A stretch of DNA of 38,772 bases from JBBIJR01 sp037445875. Lineage in GTDB: Bacteria; CLD3; SB21. A model generated the notes under the pieces. That model saw only the letters and a program-made list of their open reading frames with translations. It was not told the DNA's origin and ran no database searches. The position numbers were made by a program, and so were the translations under genes. The DNA lies in the NCBI GenBank assembly GCA_037445875.1, contig JBBIJR010000030.1, forward strand, positions 1 to 38,772, written 5' to 3'. How positions within the stretch are numbered: the first letter of the stretch is position 1; each line of letters begins with the position of its first letter. Positions 25,249-33,108 of this stretch are shown here, piece by piece.

Positions 25249-25320
25249 CTTGTCGCGGTCAGATGCACGTTTGCGGAGTCATTCCGGCAATATTCTTTTC
25301 AGACCGGAGATTGTAAGGAC

Positions 25321-26319
25321 ATGATCGTTGCAGTATTGGCCGGCGGCTCGTCCAGTGAACGCGATGTGTCGCTTGTGTCGGGTGCGGCTATGGCAAGGGC
25401 GGCCAGGAATCTCGGACACCGGGTCGACCTGATCGATCCTGCCGACGGCTCGTTGCTGGATTTCGATTCCGCCGCACCCGTTGGACCGCGTCCGCCCCAA
25501 ACGGCAGTCGTGCGACCGTCGTCCGGTCGCGTGATACTCGAGACGGTCCTGCGCTGTGCACGCAGCGGCGCCGAACTCGTCATCAACGGACTCCACGGCG
25601 GTGCGGGGGAGAACGGCGCAGTGCAGGCCGCGTGCGAACTGGCGGGCCTGCCGTACACGGGTTCAGGCGTCATGGCGAGCGCACTGGCGATGAACAAGGT
25701 CGTGTCCAAACGTCTGTTTGCCCACGATGGCGTCCCTACGCCCTCACACCTCTTCTTTGAACGATCGGCCTCTTTTGGACAGATGCACGGCGAAGTGCAG
25801 CGGCGCTTCCATTATCCCGTGGTCGTGAAACCCAACGGCGAAGGCTCGACAGTCGGACTCACGATCGTCAGGGAAGAGAGGGAACTCCAATCGGCATGGA
25901 ACCTCGCCGCCGGCTACGGGGACGTGCTCGTCGAGGAATACATCGCGGGGCGAGAAATCACGGTCTCCGTGCTGGGCGATAGGGCGCTGCCCGTGATCGA
26001 AATAAAGCCGGAAGGCGGCTTCTACGATTACGAACACAAGTACACGAAGGGCAAAACGACCTATGTGTGTCCGGCGGAGATCGCCGCCGCCGTGGCCGCC
26101 GAAGTACAGCGGCATGCGCTGACCGCGTTCCGGGTGCTGGGCTGCCGGGGCTACGCGCGCGTGGACTTCCGGCTGAGCACCGACAACCGGCCGTTCTGCC
26201 TTGAGGTCAACACCCTTCCCGGCATGACCGAAACCAGTCTCGTACCCAAAGCGGCCCTCGCGGCGGGAATTGGATTCGACGAACTCGTAGACCGGATCAT
26301 CCGGCTGGCCGGAATATGA
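25321..26319 (+). CDS. ddl: D-alanine--D-alanine ligase
   Basis: A 332-aa ATP-grasp enzyme that makes the D-Ala-D-Ala dipeptide for peptidoglycan. The N-terminal GGSSSERDVSLVSG (residues 8-21, with E13 and the serine contacting substrate) is present. The ATP-binding KPNGEGSTVGLT loop, EEYIAGREITVSV and the metal-binding E295-V-N297-T-L-P-GMT segment are all as in the family. The ATG has GTAAGGA immediately upstream. Its stop overlaps the next start (ATGA), indicating coupling with the peptidase gene. Confidence 0.95.
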   Translation: MIVAVLAGGSSSERDVSLVSGAAMARAARNLGHRVDLIDPADGSLLDFDSAAPVGPRPPQTAVVRPSSGRVILETVLRCARSGAELVINGLHGGAGENGAVQAACELAGLPYTGSGVMASALAMNKVVSKRLFAHDGVPTPSHLFFERSASFGQMHGEVQRRFHYPVVVKPNGEGSTVGLTIVREERELQSAWNLAAGYGDVLVEEYIAGREITVSVLGDRALPVIEIKPEGGFYDYEHKYTKGKTTYVCPAEIAAAVAAEVQRHALTAFRVLGCRGYARVDFRLSTDNRPFCLEVNTLPGMTETSLVPKAALAAGIGFDELVDRIIRLAGI

Positions 26320-28111
26320 GAATCCTGTGCGTGTGCTGGCTGATCGTATGGCCGTGGGTGGCCTGCGGAGGTTCATCCGAAGAACCCGAACTGGATTTTG
26401 TAAATCCCTATGTCCGGGCTGTCGAGCGCGAGTTCAATCGAGATTCCGCGTACCAATCGGTTGCTTTTTTCAGCGGGTTCTGGCGCGTCGCTGGCAACGG
26501 CGGGTTTGATCGTTGCGTGGAGTACATCGTTGACCGGCTCGCGGCGGCAGGATTCGATTCCACGGGGCAGTCCGATTCCGTTTTCACGGTCCGTGTCGAT
26601 ACGTCGAAGCTGGACGCCGGCTTCACATGGGAAGCGGTGGCCGCTTCGTTTCGAATCACCGATGCACGGGGCCAAACCGTCATCGCCGACAACCTGGACG
26701 AGCATCCGGTCATGCTTGTGCAGCATTCGTTTCCGGTGAACCAACGCGCCGAGGTGGTCGATATCGGCCAGGGTGACCGGCCGGAAGATTATGCCGATCG
26801 GGACGTACGCCGCAAGATTGTCTTCGGCAGCGCACCGGCCTCGGATTTGTTCTATCACGCGGTGAAGAAGAACGGCGCGGCCGGTGTGATCTCCATGTAT
26901 GTCCCTCCCTATAACCGTGCCGAGTCCAATCCGGACTTGATCGCGTACGAATCGATTCCTCGGAACGAGAAGTTGTCTTCGTTCGCGCTGAAGGTCTCGC
27001 GGCGCTCCGGGGAAGTCCTCCGCGGCGCACTTGCCCGGGGACCCTGCGCGGCTAACGTGAACGTCGAGACACATTTCCGGGCCGCTCCCCTCAAAACGGT
27101 CATCGCGGAGATCCGGGGGCAGGACCGGCCTGCCGAGCGTATCGACAAACGCTCGCACGGCGCGGTAGCGCGGCTCGTATCGTATGCGTGGCTCATCTCG
27201 ATCATTACCGTCCAGGCGCCAATGACAACGCGAGTGGGTCCGCTACCCTTCTCGAGATGGCCCTGGCCTTCCGAAGGTCGGCCGACGGCGGCCGGCTCGG
27301 TGTTCCGAAACGCACCTGGACCTTCCTGTGGGTCGACGAGTACAAGTCCGAATTCGAGTCCGGAGGCGTCGGTCACTGGCAAACGGCGTATCCGTTCCAG
27401 TTCGTGAAGACCAAAGCCGCCTTTTCGCTCGACATGGTGGGCGAAGACACTCGAAAAACAGGCGGCGTTTTCCGGATCGAGAAATTTCCGGATCCCTCGG
27501 CGGTGTGGACGCGGCCGCCGGACGAGCATTCCGGCTGGGGTGCCAGTTTGATCGAACCGTCGTCTCTTCGCGGATCGTTCATCAACGACTACATACTGGC
27601 GATCGCGGAAGCGTACGCCGGACCGCGCGGTTGGACGTTCAGGGCCAACCCCTTCGAAGGAGGCAGCGATCATCAGGCGTTCGTGGATGCCCGGATTCCC
27701 GCCGTTCTCGCATGGCACTTTCCCGATCAATTCTATCATTCGAGCGGCGACAGCCTCGGCCAGGTCGATCCGGATGAAATGCAGCGCGTCGGCACGCTGG
27801 TGAGTGCCGCCGCACTCGGGCTGGCCAGCCTGACCAACGATCAAGCGGGCCTTCTCCTCGACCTGCTGTACTACCGCGGCCTGGAGCGGATGGCCGGTGA
27901 GAGCCAAACGTCGATGGAGCTGATCCGTGAAGGCGGATCCCCCGAACGGGAGCGGAGGATCCTCGGAGCATGGTTGCAGTGGTATGCAGAAGCCATTCGT
28001 TCCGTCGCTGAGATCAGCACCGAAACGGACCAGCGATTGCTCGCGCGGGTATCCGAGGTCGAGAGCCTCTTTACTCTACGGGCTCAGTCCATAATCGATA
28101 CCGTGGAATAG
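26316..28111 (+). pseudogene. M28-family metallopeptidase, split by a frameshift
   Basis: One gene in two frames. The first frame (from ATG 26316) codes a lipoprotein-like signal (VACGGSS, C17) and a PA-like domain (VIADNLDEHP, KIVFGSAP...KKNGAAGVISMY) down to TVIAEIRGQDRPAERI. The second frame (readable from about 27140, through ARIVCVAHLDHYRPGANDNA at 27173 onward) codes the catalytic zinc peptidase and ends at 28111. Metal ligands are all in the second frame: H and D in AHLDHYRPGANDNASG, E in VDEYKSEFESGG, D in SLDMVGED, H in FYHSSGDS. The change is equivalent to loss of one base (or gain of two) between about 27120 and 27172. It may be a sequencing error; if real, the protein is inactive. 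Intact, it would be an aminopeptidase-like exported enzyme of about 598 aa. Confidence 0.85.
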
Positions 28112-28142
28112 AACGACAACCGAGCAAACGAAAGGAGGCCCC

Positions 28143-28925
28143 ATGGCCTACAAGAACCTGCTGTTTGAAGTGAAGAACCATCTGGCTTATGTTACGATCA
28201 ACCGGCCGGACAAACTGAATGCCCTGAATTCAGAGACCTTCATGGAACTGTACGATGCGATGAAGAAGATCAACGAAGACGCCAGCGTGCGGGGGGCGAT
28301 CCTGACCGGCAGCGGCGACAAAGCGTTCGTGGCCGGAGCGGACATCGGAGAATTGGCGACCCTGACGCCCGTCACGTCCAAGGAATTTGCGCTGAGAAGT
28401 GAGACGGTGCTGTGTTACATCGAACGGATGGGCAAGCCGGTCGTTGCGGCCGTCAACGGATTTGCCCTCGGCGGCGGGTGCGAGCTTTCGATGGCGTGCC
28501 ACATGCGCGTCGCATCGGAGCACGCGAAGTTCGGGCAGCCCGAAGTCAATCTGGGCCTGATCGCGGGAAACGGGGGTACTCAGCGGCTGCCCCGGCTCGT
28601 AGGCGCCGGCCGAGCGCTGGAGATCCTCTGCACGGGAGACATGATTCCGGCGGAGGAGGCGTTCCGGATCGGTCTGGCCAACCGTGTGACGAAAAAGGAG
28701 GAGTTGATCCCGACCTGTGAAAAGATCCTCGGCACTGTGGCCGCCAGAGCGCCCGTTGCCGTAAAACTTACCATCGAAGCCGTCCAGAGCGGGATGGAAA
28801 TGACGCTCGGCGAGGGCCTCAACTACGAGGCGAATCTGTTCGGTCTCGTATTCTCGACGGAAGACATGAAGGAAGGCACCCGGGCATTCCTGGAAAAACG
28901 AAAGGCGAATTTTCAGGGTCGCTGA
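28143..28925 (+). CDS. Enoyl-CoA hydratase / crotonase
   Basis: A 260-aa crotonase-fold enzyme, probably hydrating short-chain 2-enoyl-CoA in fatty-acid beta-oxidation or butanoate metabolism. CoA-binding NRPDKLNALN (20-29), oxyanion-hole segments AFVAGADIGEL (61-71) and GGGCELSMA (110-118), and the two catalytic glutamates E114 and E134 (GQPEVNLGLI) are present, which supports hydratase rather than isomerase or ligase activity. A perfect AAAGGAGG ribosome site precedes the ATG. No other beta-oxidation gene is nearby. The gene ends 3 bases before the convergent kinase gene. Confidence 0.93.
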   Translation: MAYKNLLFEVKNHLAYVTINRPDKLNALNSETFMELYDAMKKINEDASVRGAILTGSGDKAFVAGADIGELATLTPVTSKEFALRSETVLCYIERMGKPVVAAVNGFALGGGCELSMACHMRVASEHAKFGQPEVNLGLIAGNGGTQRLPRLVGAGRALEILCTGDMIPAEEAFRIGLANRVTKKEELIPTCEKILGTVAARAPVAVKLTIEAVQSGMEMTLGEGLNYEANLFGLVFSTEDMKEGTRAFLEKRKANFQGR

Positions 28926-28928
28926 AAT

Positions 28929-31900
28929 TCAGGCCGGTATCTCGACAATGAATTCCGCTCCCGGTCCCCCGGACGACTGGCAATAAATGCGGCCGTTGTG
29001 CTTCTGTACGATGCCGTAACTAATGGACAGGCCGAGGCCCGTTCCCAATCCCACGGGTTTGGTCGTGAAGAAGGGATCGAAAATCTGCTCCCTCACCGTA
29101 TCCGGCACGCCGATGCCGTCGTCGCGGATGCGGATACGTACTTGCCTTCTTCCACCCCCTGCGACCGCTGGCCGCAGCTCGGTCGTGATCCAAATGTGTC
29201 CCTCGCTCCTTTGCTCCAGCCGGTTACGTTCGAGGATGGCCTCGACGGCGTTGAGCAGGAGATTCATGAAGACCTGGTTCATCTGGCTCGCGTAACAGAG
29301 GATGCGCGGAAGCGGTCCGTAGCCGCGATGGATCTCGATGGCGTGCTGATGGTTGGGCAGGACGAGGGACAGGGCGCTTTCAAGGCCTTCATGCAGATCG
29401 ACTTCCTTCAGCTCGGCCTCTTCCAGTCTCGAGAAGTTCCTTAAATTGAGGATGACGCGTTTGATGCGATCGATGGCCAGATTGCAGCTTCGGATAATGT
29501 CCTCCGCGTCCTCCATCATAGTGTCGTATCGGACTTGCGACTTCAGTCCGCGGAACGATTCCAGTTCCACCGCCGACAGTCGCCGTTCGGTATCCGTGAC
29601 CAACCGGCGGAAGTCCCGGAGATGTTCTTCCAGATGGGGCAGATTTCCGTGGATGATCGTGATCGGATTATTGATCTCATGGGCCATGCCCGCCACCAGT
29701 TGGCCCAACGAAGACATCTTGGCCGATTGGACCAGCTGCGACTGGGTTCGTTTGAGATCCTGCAGAGCGCGCTCGAGTTCCTCCTTTTGATCGGCGATCT
29801 GGCGCGTTTTTTCGCGCACGACGCGCTCGAGTTCGGCCCTTCGGCGATCGAGGTTCTTGACGCGGGCACGGAAGGCAATCAGCACGGCAAAGAGAAGGCC
29901 AAACCCGGTGACGATATAGAATCCGCTGGTTTCATAGAAGAAGGGATCGAGGGTGACCGCCATGACGGCCGGTTGCTCGTTCCAAACACCGTCGTTATTG
30001 CACGCAGTAACCTGAAACGTGTAATGGCCGGGCGGGAGGTTGGTGTAGTAGGCCACCCGTCTGCCGCCGGCTTCCATCCATTCCTTGTCGAATCCTTCCA
30101 GTCGGTATCGAAAGCGAACCTTTCTCGGCGCTACGAAACTCAGGCCGGTGTAGTGGATTTCGAACCGGTCGTTGCCGGGTTCGATGTCGATGGACGGAGT
30201 GTAGTCGGCTCGAAGCTCGTCGACGATCAATTCCTCGATGAGTACGGGCGGTGGCCGGTCATTGAGGCGGAACCCGGTCGGGTCAATCACGGCGGCCCCT
30301 TTGACGGTTGCGAACCACAATCGGCCGTCTCGCGTTCGGCAGGCGGCCGCCTGTCCGGCGTTGCATTCGCTGCTCTTCATGCCGTCGGACTCGTCGTACG
30401 AGATGCTCCGGATGGCCCGGTTGCGGCCGTCGACGAAATCGTGCAGGTCCTTCAACGCGATACGGGACACGCCTTTGTTCGAACTCATCCAGAGGTGTTG
30501 CTGCCCATCGGGTACCAGGCGGAAGATCACGTCATCGAAAAGACCGTCGCGGGATGACATGCTGACCAACCGGCCGTCCCGCAGCCGGTTCAATCCTCCG
30601 CCGAATGTCCCCACCCAGAGGCATCCGTCCTCGTCCTCATAAAGGGAACGGACGAAATCGTTCGAAAGCCCCTTATCGGTATTGTAAACCTCGAATGCCT
30701 CTCCTGCATATCGGACCAATCCTCCATTCGTGCCGATCCACAGCACGCCGGCGCGGTCCTCCATCATCGTGCGGATCACGTCGTTGACAAAGCCGGTGTG
30801 TGTGGAGATCACCCGCCACCGTCCGTGGTCCAGCACGTTCAAGCCCCCTCCTTCGGTGCCGATCCAGATGCGGCCTTCGCGGTCCTCCAGCACGCACCGA
30901 ACGAGGTTGGAACTGAGGCCATGGACGGTCGAATATGTGGTCAACCGGCCGTCCTGCATGACCGATACGCCTCCGCCTCTTGTGCCGACCCACAGCCGGC
31001 CGGTGCGGTCTTCGTACAACGACCAGACCACATCGTGCGCAAGCCCGTCCCGAGCGGAATACGTGCGAACGCTGCCGCCGCGAAGGCGGGTCACACCTCC
31101 GCCATCGGTTCCAATCCACATGTCGCCCTGGCGGTCTTCGAGGATCGACCAGACCATATTGTTGGCCAGTCCGTTGCTTGTGGTAAACGACGTGAACTTC
31201 CCGTCCGAGTACCGGACCAGACCGCCGCCTCCCGTGCCTACCCACAGATTGCCCTCGCGGTCCTCGAGCAGCGACATCACCACGCTGATCGGAAGTCCGT
31301 CTGCCGTCGTGAATCGCTCCAACCGGCCGTTGGTGTAGCGGACCAGCCCGCCTCCGTCCGTGGCCACCCACAGATTGCCGTCGCGGTCTTCAGTGAAGCC
31401 GTAGATGAAGTCCTTCTTCAAGCTGGCCAACACCCCAGACGTCACGAGGCGTCCCGCTTCGTAGACGAACACGCCTGTGCCCCATGTGCCGATCCAGATC
31501 TTTCCAGCACGGTCGACGAGAAAGGCGCGGACGTTCAGCGAATGAAGCTCGGGCAGCTGGATCGGAAAGATGGCGTCTTTGGCAACGAGGGCCACGCCAG
31601 CGTCCGTTCCGCACCACACGCGCCCGTCGGCATCCAGCATGAGGGCCGTGACGGTATTGCTCGGCAGACCTTGCTGGACGGTCCACACGCGAACGGCATC
31701 ACCTTTTAGTCTTGCCAGGCCCCCGCCGTCCGTCCCTATCCACAACGTGCCGTCCTTGTCCTCGAGGAGGCAGCGGATTCCGGCGTGGGGGAGACCCTCT
31801 TCGGTTGCGTATCGGGTGAAGCGGCCGTTGACCATCCGCAGCAGTCCGTTGCGCGTACCCGCCCATAACCGGTGCTGCCGGTCTTCCACCACCATCCACA

Positions 31901-32189
31901 CAAAATTATGCTGGAAGGCCTCGGTGTTTTGACGGTCGTAGACGGTGAACTTGACTCCGTCGAACCTCACGAGTCCCTCCTGAGTTCCAAACCATACGTA
32001 TCCGTCGTGCGTCTGAAGGATCGTGTTGACGGAGTTCTGCGGAAGGCCTTCCTTCTTCTGCCATATGTCTTGCATGTACTGGGAAAGCACTTTGTTCGGG
32101 TCCAGCGCGTACGCAGGGCTCCGTGGGTTCGCCGCGAGCAACGCAACAACGGTCGCTAGACCCCCCATCAACGAGGAAACACGTTTCAT
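28929..32189 (-). CDS. Two-component-regulator-propeller sensor histidine kinase
   Basis: A 1086-aa membrane sensor kinase. A signal peptide (residues 1-28) leads to a large periplasmic sensor made of 14 Reg_prop repeats of about 42 residues (LLEDREGNLWVGTGGGGLVR pattern), enough for two seven-bladed propellers. These are followed by a Y_Y_Y domain (about 690-755, RYRLEGFDKEW...YYTNLPPGHYTFQV), one transmembrane helix (FYIVTGFGLLFAVLIAF), a coiled coil, HisKA with phospho-acceptor H837 (GMAHEINNP), and a HATPase with N-box NLLLNAVEAI, G1 DDGIGVP and G2 GTGLGLSIS. Unlike the Bacteroides hybrid systems, it has no receiver or DNA-binding domain, so an unlinked response regulator is needed. The ligand is unknown; in characterised members the propeller often senses polysaccharide fragments. 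Confidence 0.95.
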   Translation of the reverse strand: MKRVSSLMGGLATVVALLAANPRSPAYALDPNKVLSQYMQDIWQKKEGLPQNSVNTILQTHDGYVWFGTQEGLVRFDGVKFTVYDRQNTEAFQHNFVWMVVEDRQHRLWAGTRNGLLRMVNGRFTRYATEEGLPHAGIRCLLEDKDGTLWIGTDGGGLARLKGDAVRVWTVQQGLPSNTVTALMLDADGRVWCGTDAGVALVAKDAIFPIQLPELHSLNVRAFLVDRAGKIWIGTWGTGVFVYEAGRLVTSGVLASLKKDFIYGFTEDRDGNLWVATDGGGLVRYTNGRLERFTTADGLPISVVMSLLEDREGNLWVGTGGGGLVRYSDGKFTSFTTSNGLANNMVWSILEDRQGDMWIGTDGGGVTRLRGGSVRTYSARDGLAHDVVWSLYEDRTGRLWVGTRGGGVSVMQDGRLTTYSTVHGLSSNLVRCVLEDREGRIWIGTEGGGLNVLDHGRWRVISTHTGFVNDVIRTMMEDRAGVLWIGTNGGLVRYAGEAFEVYNTDKGLSNDFVRSLYEDEDGCLWVGTFGGGLNRLRDGRLVSMSSRDGLFDDVIFRLVPDGQQHLWMSSNKGVSRIALKDLHDFVDGRNRAIRSISYDESDGMKSSECNAGQAAACRTRDGRLWFATVKGAAVIDPTGFRLNDRPPPVLIEELIVDELRADYTPSIDIEPGNDRFEIHYTGLSFVAPRKVRFRYRLEGFDKEWMEAGGRRVAYYTNLPPGHYTFQVTACNNDGVWNEQPAVMAVTLDPFFYETSGFYIVTGFGLLFAVLIAFRARVKNLDRRRAELERVVREKTRQIADQKEELERALQDLKRTQSQLVQSAKMSSLGQLVAGMAHEINNPITIIHGNLPHLEEHLRDFRRLVTDTERRLSAVELESFRGLKSQVRYDTMMEDAEDIIRSCNLAIDRIKRVILNLRNFSRLEEAELKEVDLHEGLESALSLVLPNHQHAIEIHRGYGPLPRILCYASQMNQVFMNLLLNAVEAILERNRLEQRSEGHIWITTELRPAVAGGGRRQVRIRIRDDGIGVPDTVREQIFDPFFTTKPVGLGTGLGLSISYGIVQKHNGRIYCQSSGGPGAEFIVEIPA

Positions 32190-32496
32190 GCGAGAGAATC
32201 CGGTAAAGCGAAAAAAATGTTCATCGGCCGGGGAGGCATGAGAACTAGTCTAAATTACGGCAAACGCGTTTGATAGTCAAACGGGAGGCCTATTCGGTCT
32301 CGCCAGGCCGCGAAGCCGCTGGTTGATTCCGATGACCTCGACCGCGCGCACAACACCGGGTTGAAGCAGCCGTGATCAGCGGGCAGGGTGTTCCGCGGAT
32401 CATGTCCGGTCCCTTGCTGTTTTTCTCTTGTGACATCCGGTGCGATGGACTACTTTCTCACCCGGAGAGTTTTCCGACCCTAAAGGTAATTATCCG
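32190..32496. other. Divergent intergenic region
   Basis: About 307 bases between the kinase and DUF3592 genes. The left third holds the kinase promoter and a palindrome. The remainder shows no coding frame I trust and no clear promoter for the + strand gene. The best match is TTGTGA with TACTTT 17 bases downstream near 32434-32462, which is weak. Confidence 0.55.
32252..32280 (-). promoter_or_regulatory. Promoter of the sensor kinase with a palindromic operator candidate
   Basis: On the minus strand TTGACT (32275-32280) and TAATTT (32252-32257) are 17 bases apart, about 63 bases upstream of the kinase start. The spacer contains the perfect 12-base palindrome CAAACGCGTTTG (32261-32272). A dimeric regulator bound there would block RNA polymerase, so this is a plausible repressor site. 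Confidence 0.55.
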
Positions 32497-32991
32497 ATGC
32501 CCGAAACCGGTTCCAGGCGTTTTTTTGTGACAATGGCTCTCTGGGTGGCTACCACGGTAGCGGGAGGCTGGTTGACCGCGTTCGAAGCGGCCCTTCTCAG
32601 CGAGTTGATGGAGGGGCGTTCTTGGCCGGTAACGCAGGGTACCGTCGTCGCCTCAACGGTCGGCGGCCGGCGGGCGTATCATCCCGAAATCACCTACGAA
32701 TTCTCGGTGGACGGCCATCCCTACCGGGGAATGAGCGACCTTGACGTTCCCGGATTCGGGACTAGAGCCAGCCGTTTGAACGTCGCGGAAGTCCTTGTTT
32801 CCCAGTATCCCGTCGGCTGCCCCGTCACCGTTCATTATGATCCCACAAACCCGGCCCACAGCCGCTTGCGCGTCGGCATTCCGCATACCGTGTTTCTCCT
32901 ACTTAGCGTGGGCGGTCTGGCGTTGGGGCTCGGGCTGTACGGCGCCCTGCGCACCATCCTGCGGCGCCGCCGAGCCGCTCCCAGACGCTGA
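32497..32991 (+). CDS. DUF3592 membrane protein
   Basis: A 164-aa protein with an N-terminal transmembrane helix (about 11-33) and a C-terminal one (about 127-148). Between them is a beta-rich extracytoplasmic domain with the DUF3592 pattern: VVASTVGG, YHPEITYEFSVDGHPYRG, VSQYPVGCPVTVHYDPTNPA and the trailing RLRVG. The ATG at 32497 is chosen because the conserved part begins soon after; GTG 32440 would add 19 unlikely residues. AAAGGT lies 11 bases upstream. Function of the family is unknown. Confidence 0.8.
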   Translation: MPETGSRRFFVTMALWVATTVAGGWLTAFEAALLSELMEGRSWPVTQGTVVASTVGGRRAYHPEITYEFSVDGHPYRGMSDLDVPGFGTRASRLNVAEVLVSQYPVGCPVTVHYDPTNPAHSRLRVGIPHTVFLLLSVGGLALGLGLYGALRTILRRRRAAPRR

Positions 32992-33007
32992 CAACGCCAC
33001 TTTTGTT

Positions 33008-33036
33008 TTGATTTTATGCTCTCCCGTCCATAGATT
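33008..33036 (+). promoter_or_regulatory. Candidate promoter for the EF-G-like gene
   Basis: TTGATT (33008-33013) and TAGATT (33031-33036) with a 17-base spacer, about 70 bases upstream of the start at 33109. Each hexamer matches consensus at four of six positions. Confidence 0.35.
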
Positions 33037-33108
33037 AGGCGTCGATTCGATGACCGACCCTGCTGCACGTACAACCCTCTTTATGGACCTGTCACGGGAG
33101 AAATCCTC

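Noticed and set aside
27120..27175. Programmed -1 ribosomal frameshift in the M28 gene.
   Set aside because: No X-XXY-YYZ heptamer in the correct frame and no obvious stem-loop were seen, and M28 enzymes are not known to use frameshifting.
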